From the NCBI GenBank assembly GCA_023393125.1, contig JAEWMQ010000106.1, forward strand, positions 16,679 through 80,678: a stretch of 64,000 nucleotides of DNA. Reading direction: 5' to 3'. The notes under the pieces were generated by a model, which saw nothing but the letters and a program-made list of their open reading frames with translations, was not told the origin of the DNA and made no database searches. Shown one piece after another: positions 9,685-18,921 of the stretch (positions are counted from its first letter, which is position 1; each line of letters starts with the position of its first letter). A program made the position numbers and the translations under genes. The stretch comes from Bacillota bacterium (GTDB taxonomy: Bacteria > Bacillota > Clostridia > Lachnospirales > Cellulosilyticaceae).

Positions 9685-12600
9685 ATGGGAAAAACGATGA
9701 TGACTGTTGATGGTAATACAGCTGCATCTTATGTTGCTTATGCTTTTACGGATGTTGCTGCAATTTATCCAATTACCCCCTCATCAACTATGGCAGAAGT
9801 AGTTGACGAATGGTCTGCTCAAGGAAGGAAAAATATTTTCGGACAAACTGTTAATGTAGTAGAGATGCAATCAGAAGCAGGAGCTGCAGGAGCTTTCCAC
9901 GGTTCACTTCAAGCTGGTGCTTTAACAACTACTTTTACAGCTTCACAAGGCTTGTTATTAATGATTCCTAATATGTACAAAGTTGCAGGGGAACTTTTAC
10001 CAGGCGTTTTCCATGTAAGTGCCCGTGCTCTTGCTGCTCAAGCTCTTAATATCTTTGGTGATCATCAAGACGTTATGGCTACAAGACAAACAGGCTGCGC
10101 TATGATTGCAACAGGCTCTGTACAAGAAGTTATGGACCTTGCACCAGTAGCTCATCTTGCTGCAATTAAGGGAAGAATTCCTTTTGTACATTTCTTCGAT
10201 GGCTTTAGAACTTCTCATGAGATTCAAAAAGTAGAAGCAATTAATTATGATGATTTTGCAAAGCTTGTAGATCAAGATGCGCTTAAAGCATTTAGAGATA
10301 ATGCACTTTCTCCTAACCACCCTGTTACAAGAGGAACTGCACAAAATCCAGATATTTACTTCCAAACAAGAGAAGCTAGTAATAAATTCTATAATAACTT
10401 GGTACCTATTGTTGAAGAGTACATAGGAGAAATTAACAAATTAACAGGTAGAAACTATGGTTTATTTAATTATTATGGTGCTGATGATGCAGAAGAAATT
10501 CTTGTAGCAATGGGTTCAGTAACAGAAACGATTGAACAAACTATCGAAGAACTTAATAAAAGAGGAGCTAAATATGGCCTCGTTAAAGTTCACTTATATA
10601 GACCTTTCTCTACAAAACACTTACTTGAAGCTATTCCAAGTACAGTAAAACGTATTTGTGTATTAGATCGTACAAAAGAACCAGGTTCAGCTGGTGAACC
10701 ACTTTACTTAGATATATGTTCAGCATTCTATGGTAAAGCTAATGCGCCTATGATTATTGGTGGACGTTATGGTCTAGGTTCAAAAGATACAACACCTACA
10801 GAGATTAAAGCTGTATTTGATAACTTGATAAGTGCTGAGCCAAAAACAGCATTTACAGTAGGTATTAATGATGATGTAACCTTTACTTCATTAACTTACA
10901 AAGATGAATTAAAAATTGCTGAACCAGGAACAGTAAGATGTAAATTCTGGGGACTTGGTTCGGATGGTACAGTAGGAGCTAATAAACAAGCTATTAAAAT
11001 TATTGGTAATCATACAGATAAATATGCACAAGCATATTTCGCATATGATTCTAAAAAATCAGGTGGAGTAACTATTTCTCACTTGCGTTTTGGTGATACA
11101 CCTATTCGTTCAACCTATTTAATTGATGAAGCAGATTATATTGCTTGTCACAATCAATCATATGTCTATCAATATGATTTATTAAAAGGGCTTAAAAAGG
11201 GCGGAGTATTTGTACTTAACTGCCTTTGGGATGAAAGTGAATTAGAAGCTAATCTTCCAGCACATATGAAAAAATACATAGCTGAAAACGAGATTAAATT
11301 CTACACTGTTAATGCAACTAAGATTGCAGGAGAAGTAGGTCTTGGTAATCGTATTAACATGGTTATGCAATCAGCATTCTTTAAATTAGCTAATATTATT
11401 TCAGAAGAAGATGCTATTAAATACTTAAAAGAAGCTGTAGTTAAAGCTTATGGTAAAAAAGGTGAAAAAGTTGTTAATATGAATTATGCAGCTATAGACC
11501 GTGGTTTTGAAGCTGCAGTTAAAGTGAATGTTCCAGCTAGCTGGGCAAGTGTGGTAGAAGAAGCAGCGGCAGTAGTAGATGAACCAGAATTCATTACTAA
11601 CATCTTACGCCCTATGAATGCTCAAGAAGGAGATAAACTTCCTGTAAGTGCATTTAATGGCATTGAGGATGGTACTTTCCCATGTGGAACAGCTGCTTAT
11701 GAAAAACGTGGTATTGCTATTGAAGTACCAGAATGGGAGATTGATAATTGTATTCAATGTAATCAATGTTCATTTGTCTGTCCACATGCATGTATTAGAC
11801 CAGTGCTTTTAACAGAAGAAGAACAGGCAAAAGCACCAAGTACATTTGCAACTAAGAAAGCAATTGGAAAAGGTTTAGAAGGCTTAACTTATAGAATACA
11901 AGTTAGCCCATATGACTGTACAGGTTGTGGTAACTGTGCTGATATCTGTCCAGCTAAAACTAAAGCTTTAGTTATGAAACCAATTGCTACTCAAACTGAA
12001 GTTGAAGATGCAAACTGGAACTTTGCTATGAAAGAAGTAAGTAGTAAAGATAATTTAGAGATTACTATGAATGTTAAGAATAGCCAATTCAAGACACCAC
12101 TTATTGAGTTCTCAGGTGCTTGTGCAGGCTGTGGTGAGACAGCTTATATCAAAGTTGTAACACAACTCTTTGGTGATCGTATGATGATTGCTAATGCCAC
12201 AGGTTGTTCTTCTATTTGGGGTGGTTCAGCGCCATCTACACCATATACTAAAAATAGTGAAGGCAAAGGACCATCATGGGCTAACTCTTTATTTGAAGAT
12301 AATGCTGAATATGGTCTTGGTATGAGCCTTGGTGTCAATCAAATGAGAAGTAAATTAGCTAATGTAATGCAAGAATTAGTTGACTTAGACATTGATGAAA
12401 CAGCTAAAGCAGCATTTAGTGAATGGCTAGAAGTAATGAACTTAGGGGAAGCTTCTAAAGCAGCAAGTGCTAAAGTATTGGAAGTACTTGAAAGTAATAC
12501 AATTACTGACCCAGTAGCTAAAGCACTTCTTGCAGAAATCGAAGATAAGAAAGATTATCTTGTTAAACGTTCTGTATGGATGCTTGGTGGAGATGGTTGG

Positions 12601-13212
12601 TCATACGATATTGGTTATGGCGGCCTTGATCATGTATTAGCATCTGGTGAAGATGTTAATGTATTAGTATTTGATACAGAAATTTACTCAAATACTGGTG
12701 GTCAATCTTCTAAAGCAACACCAGCAGCAGCTATTGCAAAATTCGCTGCATCTGGTAAAAAGACACGTAAGAAAGATTTAGGTATGATGATGATGAGCTA
12801 TGGCAATGTTTATGTGGCTCAAGTAGCTATTGGTGCTGATAAGAACCAATTTATGAAAGCTATTATGGAAGCAGAAGCACATCAAGGTCCATCTATTATT
12901 ATTGCTTATGCACCATGTATTAGCCATGGACTAAGAGAAGGTATGGGACGTACTGTAGCTAATGAAGATCAAGCTGTTAAATCTGGTTACTGGCATTTAT
13001 ATCGTTATAATCCAAATGTTGATAAAGGTAAAAATCCATTTATCCTTGATTCAAAAGAACCAACAACTAGCTTCAGAGATTTCATTATGGCACAAGTACG
13101 TTACTCATCACTTGCAAAACAATATCCAAACCAAGCAGAAGAACTCTTCGAAATGGCAGAGGAAAATGCTAGAATAAGATATGAGTCATATTTACGCTTA
13201 GCAGAAAGATAA
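9685..13212 (+). CDS. nifJ: Pyruvate:ferredoxin (flavodoxin) oxidoreductase, copy 2
   Basis: A 1175-residue paralogue of the copy at 4792, with the same domain order and reaction (pyruvate to acetyl-CoA, reducing ferredoxin). AAAGGAGAG precedes the ATG. The cluster cysteines are in register with copy 1 (C689, C692, C695, C699; C745, C748, C751, C755), and CAGCGET, GDGWSYDIGYGG and NTGGQSSKATP are intact. It differs mainly in the loop after the second cluster (CPAKTK against CPGKKEGK) and in the segment before the TPP domain. Long stretches of the first 200 residues are identical by eye, so the pair arose by duplication, but it is diverged enough to be old or functionally split. Confidence 0.96.
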   Translation: MGKTMMTVDGNTAASYVAYAFTDVAAIYPITPSSTMAEVVDEWSAQGRKNIFGQTVNVVEMQSEAGAAGAFHGSLQAGALTTTFTASQGLLLMIPNMYKVAGELLPGVFHVSARALAAQALNIFGDHQDVMATRQTGCAMIATGSVQEVMDLAPVAHLAAIKGRIPFVHFFDGFRTSHEIQKVEAINYDDFAKLVDQDALKAFRDNALSPNHPVTRGTAQNPDIYFQTREASNKFYNNLVPIVEEYIGEINKLTGRNYGLFNYYGADDAEEILVAMGSVTETIEQTIEELNKRGAKYGLVKVHLYRPFSTKHLLEAIPSTVKRICVLDRTKEPGSAGEPLYLDICSAFYGKANAPMIIGGRYGLGSKDTTPTEIKAVFDNLISAEPKTAFTVGINDDVTFTSLTYKDELKIAEPGTVRCKFWGLGSDGTVGANKQAIKIIGNHTDKYAQAYFAYDSKKSGGVTISHLRFGDTPIRSTYLIDEADYIACHNQSYVYQYDLLKGLKKGGVFVLNCLWDESELEANLPAHMKKYIAENEIKFYTVNATKIAGEVGLGNRINMVMQSAFFKLANIISEEDAIKYLKEAVVKAYGKKGEKVVNMNYAAIDRGFEAAVKVNVPASWASVVEEAAAVVDEPEFITNILRPMNAQEGDKLPVSAFNGIEDGTFPCGTAAYEKRGIAIEVPEWEIDNCIQCNQCSFVCPHACIRPVLLTEEEQAKAPSTFATKKAIGKGLEGLTYRIQVSPYDCTGCGNCADICPAKTKALVMKPIATQTEVEDANWNFAMKEVSSKDNLEITMNVKNSQFKTPLIEFSGACAGCGETAYIKVVTQLFGDRMMIANATGCSSIWGGSAPSTPYTKNSEGKGPSWANSLFEDNAEYGLGMSLGVNQMRSKLANVMQELVDLDIDETAKAAFSEWLEVMNLGEASKAASAKVLEVLESNTITDPVAKALLAEIEDKKDYLVKRSVWMLGGDGWSYDIGYGGLDHVLASGEDVNVLVFDTEIYSNTGGQSSKATPAAAIAKFAASGKKTRKKDLGMMMMSYGNVYVAQVAIGADKNQFMKAIMEAEAHQGPSIIIAYAPCISHGLREGMGRTVANEDQAVKSGYWHLYRYNPNVDKGKNPFILDSKEPTTSFRDFIMAQVRYSSLAKQYPNQAEELFEMAEENARIRYESYLRLAER

Positions 13213-13241
13213 TTTATACACTCTTTATATGAGAGATTAAT

Positions 13242-13293
13242 AGAGGACAGGAGATAGATAACCCGAAGTGTTATTTGTCTCCTGTCTCTTTTT
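13242..13293 (+). terminator. Terminator after second nifJ
   Basis: AGAGGACAGGAGATAGATAAC pairs with GTTATTTGTCTCCTGTCTCT with few mismatches and is followed by T5. Its T-tract touches the inverted repeat that begins at 13290. Confidence 0.85.
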
Positions 13294-13341
13294 GTAGTAA
13301 ACTCATAGATAAAGAAATAATACAATGAGTTTACTACAAAA
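13290..13341. repeat. 17-base perfect inverted repeat before the EEP-family gene
   Basis: TTTTGTAGTAAACTCAT (13290-13306) is exactly complementary to ATGAGTTTACTACAAAA (13325-13341), with an 18-base loop. The right arm ends at the ribosome site AAAGGAG of the gene starting at 13354, so a folded RNA would partly mask that site; as DNA it could be an operator. Confidence 0.85.
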
Positions 13342-13353
13342 GGAGCAGCTAGC

Positions 13354-14154
13354 ATGAGAATATTGACATTAAACACACATTCATGGAGAGAAGAAAATCA
13401 AGAGGAAAAGTTACATTACTTGGCAAAAGTAATAAAAGAAAGAGATTATGATATGATTGCCCTCCAAGAAGTAAATCAAAGTACAGTTTCACCTTACCTA
13501 GAAGATGGGCATTTAAGAGAAGATAATTTCATGCTGGTATTACAGCAATTAATAGAAGAAATAGGCGGTCCTAAATACAATGCTTTTTGGGACTTATCTA
13601 AAGTTGTAAGAAATGAATATGAGGAGGGCTCTGCTATTTTATGTAAGATGCCGATTATACATACGGATTGTTTTACAGTAAGTAAGAGCCAAGATAGAGA
13701 CGATGTAAAAGCAAGAAAAATTGTTAAAGTGACAGTAGCGTATAAAGGACAAGAGATAGATTTATATTCTTGTCATTTAGGTTGGTGGCATGATGAAGTA
13801 GAACCTTTTAAGTATCAATGTGACCGATTAATGGAGGAAGTAAATTCGGATAAGTTAGTTTTACTTATGGGGGATTTTAATAATAACGCTAATATTAGAG
13901 AAGAAGGTTATGATTATTTATTAGATAAGGGGTTCTATGATACTTATACCTTAGCAAGGGAAAAAGACAGAGGAGTTACTGTACAAGGTGAAATAGCAGG
14001 ATGGAAAGGTAATAAAGTAGACCTACGCATTGATCTTATTTTAGCAAATAAAGCATTAAAGGTTATAAGTTCAAAGGTAATTTTTAATGGTGATTATAAG
14101 GAGATTGTTTCTGATCATTACGGTGTAGAAGTTGAACTAGAATTAGAAAAGTAG
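13354..14154 (+). CDS. Endonuclease/exonuclease/phosphatase (EEP) family protein
   Basis: A 266-residue soluble protein of the EEP superfamily of metal-dependent phosphodiesterases (DNase I, sphingomyelinase and Exo III relatives). Visible motifs are LNTHSW at the N-terminus, IALQEVNQS with the metal-binding Glu near residue 40, LGWWHDE, LLMGDFNNNA with Asp and Asn of the active site, and SDHYGVEVEL at the C-terminus with the catalytic Asp-His pair. There is no signal peptide, so it acts inside the cell. The substrate is not evident. It begins a three-gene run with the PHP and AlaX genes. Its start follows AAAGGAG, which is adjacent to a perfect 17-base inverted repeat that may regulate it. 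Confidence 0.88.
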   Translation: MRILTLNTHSWREENQEEKLHYLAKVIKERDYDMIALQEVNQSTVSPYLEDGHLREDNFMLVLQQLIEEIGGPKYNAFWDLSKVVRNEYEEGSAILCKMPIIHTDCFTVSKSQDRDDVKARKIVKVTVAYKGQEIDLYSCHLGWWHDEVEPFKYQCDRLMEEVNSDKLVLLMGDFNNNANIREEGYDYLLDKGFYDTYTLAREKDRGVTVQGEIAGWKGNKVDLRIDLILANKALKVISSKVIFNGDYKEIVSDHYGVEVELELEK

Positions 14155-14195
14155 ATAATAAATAGTAATTGGAAATTTAAAGGAGAATTAGTAAG

Positions 14196-15035
14196 ATGAG
14201 AATAGATTTTCATTTACACACCTATTATTCAGATGGTACTATGTCGCCAGAAGAAATAGTTGTTGAGGCAAAAAGACAAGGACTTGATGCAATTGCTATT
14301 ACAGATCATAACAAATTAGATTCATGGGAAGAGTTACAGAGATTAGGAGAGATTTATGATATTAAGGTGATTAGAGGAGTCGAGATTAATTGTAAGCATA
14401 AAGGGAGAGAATATCATTTATTAGCTTATGGTTTTGAAACTTCAAAAGCGCTGATGGAGCTTATTGAAAAAGCAAGTTCTGAGTTAGACCGTATGAATTC
14501 AGATTTAATTCAAAAGCTTGTATTTGAGCATACGACTATCTCTATGGCAGATTATGAATCTTATAGTTATGATAGAAGTAAGGGAGGCTGGAAAGGGCTT
14601 CATTATCTTCTTGATAGAGGCTTAACCAAGGAATTATTTGAAGGCTTTAAGTTTTATAAATCTTATGGTTGTGATTTCTCAGATTATGATTTTCCTGAGT
14701 TGGAATTACTTTGCAAGGCTATTAAAGAAGCAGGTGGTGTCAGTGTAATCGCACATCCAGGAGAATATAATAAAGAAGCATCAGTTGAAGAGGTCATAGA
14801 AACTTTAAAGGCGTTCAAAGCTGCAGGAATTCAAGGTGTGGAGTGTTATTATCCAACACACTCCCAGAGATTAAGAGAGGCCCTCGTAGCATTTTGCAAA
14901 AGTAATAATCTTTTAGTTACCTTGGGTAGTGATGAACATGGCGCTTTTGGGAAACAAGCGAAGAAAATTCCTCAGACAATAGGATGTATTTCGGAGCAAT
15001 TATTAGAGTTTGATATAGAACCATTTTTAGTATAA
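14196..15035 (+). CDS. PHP domain phosphoesterase
   Basis: A 279-residue PHP-domain protein of the TrpH/YciV type. The four PHP motifs are visible: DFHLHTYYSDGTMSP at residues 3-17, AITDHN near 34-39, VIAHPGEYN and TLGSDEH near the C-terminus. Known relatives are 3',5'-nucleotide bisphosphate phosphatases or 5'-3' RNA trimming enzymes (RNase AM); which of these applies is inference. A good AAAGGAG site precedes the ATG. It lies 41 bases after the EEP-family gene and 81 bases before the AlaX-like gene, in the same direction and without a terminator between them, so all three may share a transcript concerned with nucleic acid or nucleotide clean-up. Confidence 0.88.
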   Translation: MRIDFHLHTYYSDGTMSPEEIVVEAKRQGLDAIAITDHNKLDSWEELQRLGEIYDIKVIRGVEINCKHKGREYHLLAYGFETSKALMELIEKASSELDRMNSDLIQKLVFEHTTISMADYESYSYDRSKGGWKGLHYLLDRGLTKELFEGFKFYKSYGCDFSDYDFPELELLCKAIKEAGGVSVIAHPGEYNKEASVEEVIETLKAFKAAGIQGVECYYPTHSQRLREALVAFCKSNNLLVTLGSDEHGAFGKQAKKIPQTIGCISEQLLEFDIEPFLV

Positions 15036-15116
15036 AAAATCAACTATTTTAGTGGTGAAGCTGAAAGGCATTTTATAGAATTAACGGATGTAGAAACAGG
15101 AGAAGAGGGCATACTA

Positions 15117-16262
15117 ATGACTAAAAAATTATATTATATAGATAGTTATTTAACTGATTTTACGGCTACAGTGCTCAGTTGTAGTGAAGGTAAGAAAGGA
15201 TATGAGGTGGTTCTTGATCAAACAGCTTTTTATCCTGAAGGAGGTGGACAACCGGCAGATGAAGGCGTGTTAGGCGGCGTACAAGTTAAAGATGTTCGTA
15301 TAAAAGAGCATGTGATTTATCATATAGTAGATGGTCCTTTAGAGGTAGGTACCAACGTAGTAGGTAAGGTAGACTTTGAAAAACGCTTTGATATGATGCA
15401 ACAACATAGTGGTGAACATATTATATCAGGTCTTATTAATAAACATTACGGCTATAACAATGTAGGTTTTCATTTAAGTAGAGATACTATGACTGCAGAT
15501 GTGGATGGCGAGTTAACGAGTGAACAAATATTAGAGATAGAACGTTTAGCTAATGAAGCGATTTATAGAAATATTCCAGTACAAGCTGCTATTTATGGGC
15601 AGCAAGAAGTAAGTACAATGAATTACCGTTCAAAAATTGAACTGAGTGAGGATGTTAGGCTGGTTACTATACCTGATTATGATACATGTGCTTGTTGTGG
15701 CACACATGTAAAGTATACAGGGGAAATCGGTATGATTAAATTTATTGGTAGTGAAAGACATAGAGGTGGCACTAGACTGACCTTAGTCTGTGGTAAAAGA
15801 GCATTAAGAGACTATGTTAGAAAGCAGGAAATTGTGGGTAGTGCCATGGCTATGCTTTCAGCTAAGTCTGATAAAGTTATCACGCATCTGCAAAAGCTAC
15901 AAGAGGAATTAAGTGAAACTAAATTTAAACTAACTGAAGCGAAAGAAAAGCTTTTCGCCTATAAAGTAGAAGAGTATATAAAGAGTGAAGATGCAATGCT
16001 TTGCATTTGTGAGGAAGGTCTGGTACCGGATGAAATAAGAAAGTTATGTACACTTTTATTACAGAAGGTAAATAAAACATGTCTAGTAGTAACACCTGAT
16101 GGAGCTGGCTACAAATATGCACTAGGAAGTCAGCAAACAGACATACGACCTCTTTGTAAAGAGCTGAACATGAAGTTTCAAGGAAAAGGTGGAGGCTCAG
16201 CAGAATTATGCCAAGGTAGCTTGCTAGGCAATTGGGAAGAAATAAAGGCATTTTTACAATAA
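15117..16262 (+). CDS. Alanyl-tRNA editing protein, AlaX-L type with DHHA1 domain
   Basis: A 381-residue free-standing homologue of the editing and C-terminal parts of alanyl-tRNA synthetase. It hydrolyses Ser- or Gly-tRNA(Ala) in known relatives. The N-terminal barrel has FYPEGGGQPADEG, the zinc-binding HSGEHIISG (HxxxH) lies near residue 96, and the second zinc motif DTCACCGTH lies near residue 191. A helical linker of about residues 240-290 leads to a DHHA1-like end with GKGGGSAELCQGS. No aminoacylation domain is present, as expected. The ATG follows AGGAG with a slightly long spacer. It closes the run that starts with the EEP gene. Confidence 0.92.
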   Translation: MTKKLYYIDSYLTDFTATVLSCSEGKKGYEVVLDQTAFYPEGGGQPADEGVLGGVQVKDVRIKEHVIYHIVDGPLEVGTNVVGKVDFEKRFDMMQQHSGEHIISGLINKHYGYNNVGFHLSRDTMTADVDGELTSEQILEIERLANEAIYRNIPVQAAIYGQQEVSTMNYRSKIELSEDVRLVTIPDYDTCACCGTHVKYTGEIGMIKFIGSERHRGGTRLTLVCGKRALRDYVRKQEIVGSAMAMLSAKSDKVITHLQKLQEELSETKFKLTEAKEKLFAYKVEEYIKSEDAMLCICEEGLVPDEIRKLCTLLLQKVNKTCLVVTPDGAGYKYALGSQQTDIRPLCKELNMKFQGKGGGSAELCQGSLLGNWEEIKAFLQ

Positions 16263-16277
16263 ATGGGAGAAGTTATT

Positions 16278-16320
16278 ATAAAGGAAGTGATTCAAGCGAT
16301 GAACACTTCCTTTATTTTTT
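16278..16320 (+). terminator. Terminator after AlaX-like gene
   Basis: ATAAAGGAAGTG (16278-16289) pairs with CACTTCCTTTAT (16304-16315), followed by T6. Confidence 0.9.
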
Positions 16321-16429
16321 GTACTTGTTTTGGGTTGAAATAAAAAGATGACATTAAAATCTAATGAAAAGCTGATAAAAGCAAATAACCTAATAAGAGA
16401 TAATGAGTAAACTATATGCTAATAAAGCA

Positions 16430-16450
16430 TGTTTTATTGGGTATAAAACA
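16430..16450. repeat. Short inverted repeat upstream of GH95 gene
   Basis: TGTTTTAT (16430-16437), loop TGGGT, ATAAAACA (16443-16450). It lies about 80 bases before the GH95 start and could be an operator; no known consensus was matched. Confidence 0.4.
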
Positions 16451-16528
16451 AGCAGAAATTAGTGTTGTAATAAATGGATTATTATAATAAATTTAAAATA
16501 ATAATAAAATATTTCAAGGGGTGGGAAT

Positions 16529-18790
16529 ATGTTAGATCAGATATTATGGTATAAGCAACCTGCACAGAATTGGAATGAAGCATTACCAATAGGTAATGGT
16601 GCTTTAGGAGGAATGATTTTTGGGGGCATAAAAAATGAACTAATTCAAATGAATGAGGAGAGCCTTTGGTATGGTACCTTTAGAGATAGGAATAATAAAG
16701 ATGCTAAAAAGTATCTGCCAATGATAAGAGATTTATTATGGCAAGGGAGAATAGGTGAAGCAGAAAAGCTTTTATCCATGAGTATGTTTGGGACGCCAGA
16801 TGGGCAAAGGCAATATTCAGTACTAGGTGATTTGAATATTAAGCTTTTTGGACAAGATGAAGATATTAGAGATTATAGAAGGTTATTGGATTTAGAAACG
16901 GCATGTGCAAGCGTAAGCTATAGTAATTCACAAGGAAGATTTGAAAGAGAATATTTTTGTTCCAATCCAGATCATATACTAGCAGTTCGTTTAAGTTGTG
17001 ATCAAGAAGAACAGCTAGAGTTAATGGCTTATATTGATAGGTGGAAATACAATGATGATATAGAGATGACAGATGATGGTATGAGTATATATGGTTCAAG
17101 TGGTCCTTGTTCTACTGAAGGAATAGGATATCATTTTATGATGCAGCTTATACCTATAGGAGGAAGTGTAGAGCATATAGGACAACGTCTTTATGCAAAA
17201 AACTGTAATGAGATTATTATTTTAGTAACCGGGGCTACGGATTATAAAGAGAGTAAACCAAGAGAAGTTTGTGAGGAACGTTTGAAAAAAGCCATGAGGC
17301 TAGGTTATGAGGCATTAAGGGAGAGACATATCGCTGATTATAAAAGTTTATATAAACGACTATCCTTAGATTTAATGGGACAACCTTTAAATCATTTATC
17401 CGTAGATGAACGCCTTGAAAGAATACGAGAAGATAAGGAAGATTTAGATTTAATAGCCCTGTATTTTCAGTATGGACGCTATTTATTAATTAGTTGCAGT
17501 AGAGAAGGTGGTCTGCCTGCTAATTTACAGGGCATATGGAATAAAGACTGGCTACCACCTTGGGATAGCAAATACACGATTAATATCAATACAGAAATGA
17601 ATTATTGGTTAGCAGAGAAATGTCATTTGTCAGAATGTCATACGCCTTTATTTGACCATTTAGAGCGGATGAAGATACACGGCGAGAATACGGCAAGACA
17701 AATGTATGGATGCAATGGGTTTATGGCACACCATAATACTGATATATGGGGAGATACTGCGCCGCAAGATATGTGGATGCCAGCAACTATATGGCCTATG
17801 GGGGCAGCTTGGTTAGTATTACACATATGGGAGCATTATGAATATACTTTAGATGAAAAATTTTTAAAAGAAAAATATCATCTTCTAAAAGGGGCAGGAG
17901 ACTTTTTTAAGGATTATTTAATGGTAGATGAAAATGGCTACTTGGTAACAGGTCCCTCTACTTCTCCAGAAAATACATATCGATTACCTTCAGGAGAACA
18001 AGGAACTGTATGTATAGGACCAAGTATGGATAGTCAAATATTATTTGAGTTATTCACAGCTATTATTGAAGCAGGTCAGTTGCTAGGAGAAGTAGAGGAA
18101 GAGATTCAGTGTTTTAAAGAAATGAGAGAAAAATTGCCACCTATCAGAGTTGGCAAGTATGGACAAATTATGGAATGGAGAGAGGATTACGAAGAAGTAG
18201 AGCCAGGACATAGGCATATTTCACAGTTATTTGCATTATATCCAGGACATCAAATTACTAAGGAAGCTACGCCAGATTGGGCAGAAGCAGCTAAGAAAAC
18301 TTTAGAAAGGCGCCTTAGTTATGGTGGAGGCCATACAGGTTGGAGTAGAGCATGGATTATTAATTTGTGGGCAAGGCTAAAAGAAGGAGACTTGGCGTAT
18401 AGCAATATAAAGGAGCTGCTTAAATGTTCGACAATGATCAATTTACTAGATAATCATCCACCTTTTCAGATTGATGGTAATTTTGGGGGTACAGCTGGAA
18501 TAAGTGAGTTATTTTTGCAAGAAGGAAAAGATTACATAGAATTATTACCAGCTCTACCTAAAGAAATGCCAAATGGAAAAGTAATAGGATTGTGTGCTAA
18601 AGGGAAAATAACAGTGGATATAGAATGGGAAAATGGACATCTAGTAAGAGCCTATTTATATATAACAAAAGACGGAGAAATAACAATGAAATCTAAAGAT
18701 AAAATACGACTAAAAGGTAAAGAAGAAGCTAAGCAGATGATATGTTGCAAGGTTAAGCAAGGGGAAATAATAGAGGTAATAAAGGCGTAG
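16529..18790 (+). CDS. Glycoside hydrolase family 95 (alpha-L-fucosidase / alpha-L-galactosidase)
   Basis: A 753-residue cytosolic enzyme without a signal peptide. It shows GH95 hallmarks: WNEALPIGNGALGGMIFGG at residues 15-33, ESLWYG, PANLQGIWNKDWLPPWDSKY, NINTEMNYW with the conserved Asn pair, PQDMWMPATIWPMGAAWL and FQIDGNFGGTAGI, whose Asp matches the general base of characterised members. Known GH95 enzymes release alpha-1,2-fucose by inversion, and some release alpha-L-galactose. Being intracellular it should act on imported oligosaccharides, which fits the ABC importer genes that follow. GGGGTGGG precedes the ATG. It is the first gene of the glycan locus, with a terminator before it and a separate candidate promoter after it. 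Confidence 0.93.
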   Translation: MLDQILWYKQPAQNWNEALPIGNGALGGMIFGGIKNELIQMNEESLWYGTFRDRNNKDAKKYLPMIRDLLWQGRIGEAEKLLSMSMFGTPDGQRQYSVLGDLNIKLFGQDEDIRDYRRLLDLETACASVSYSNSQGRFEREYFCSNPDHILAVRLSCDQEEQLELMAYIDRWKYNDDIEMTDDGMSIYGSSGPCSTEGIGYHFMMQLIPIGGSVEHIGQRLYAKNCNEIIILVTGATDYKESKPREVCEERLKKAMRLGYEALRERHIADYKSLYKRLSLDLMGQPLNHLSVDERLERIREDKEDLDLIALYFQYGRYLLISCSREGGLPANLQGIWNKDWLPPWDSKYTININTEMNYWLAEKCHLSECHTPLFDHLERMKIHGENTARQMYGCNGFMAHHNTDIWGDTAPQDMWMPATIWPMGAAWLVLHIWEHYEYTLDEKFLKEKYHLLKGAGDFFKDYLMVDENGYLVTGPSTSPENTYRLPSGEQGTVCIGPSMDSQILFELFTAIIEAGQLLGEVEEEIQCFKEMREKLPPIRVGKYGQIMEWREDYEEVEPGHRHISQLFALYPGHQITKEATPDWAEAAKKTLERRLSYGGGHTGWSRAWIINLWARLKEGDLAYSNIKELLKCSTMINLLDNHPPFQIDGNFGGTAGISELFLQEGKDYIELLPALPKEMPNGKVIGLCAKGKITVDIEWENGHLVRAYLYITKDGEITMKSKDKIRLKGKEEAKQMICCKVKQGEIIEVIKA

Positions 18791-18815
18791 ATATGAGAGG
18801 AGCAGTTTGTTTGAT

Positions 18816-18845
18816 TTGTTTAAAATAAGTATGGAAAGATATAAT
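18816..18845 (+). promoter_or_regulatory. Candidate sigma-A promoter for ABC transporter genes
   Basis: TTGTTT (18816-18821), an 18-base spacer and TATAAT (18840-18845), about 80-105 bases before the first permease gene. Confidence 0.5.
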
Positions 18846-18921
18846 TTTTACCACCAAATAACTATATTTTTAGAGGTATATTTAATTAACTACTTATATT
18901 AAGATAGATATATACAACAAA

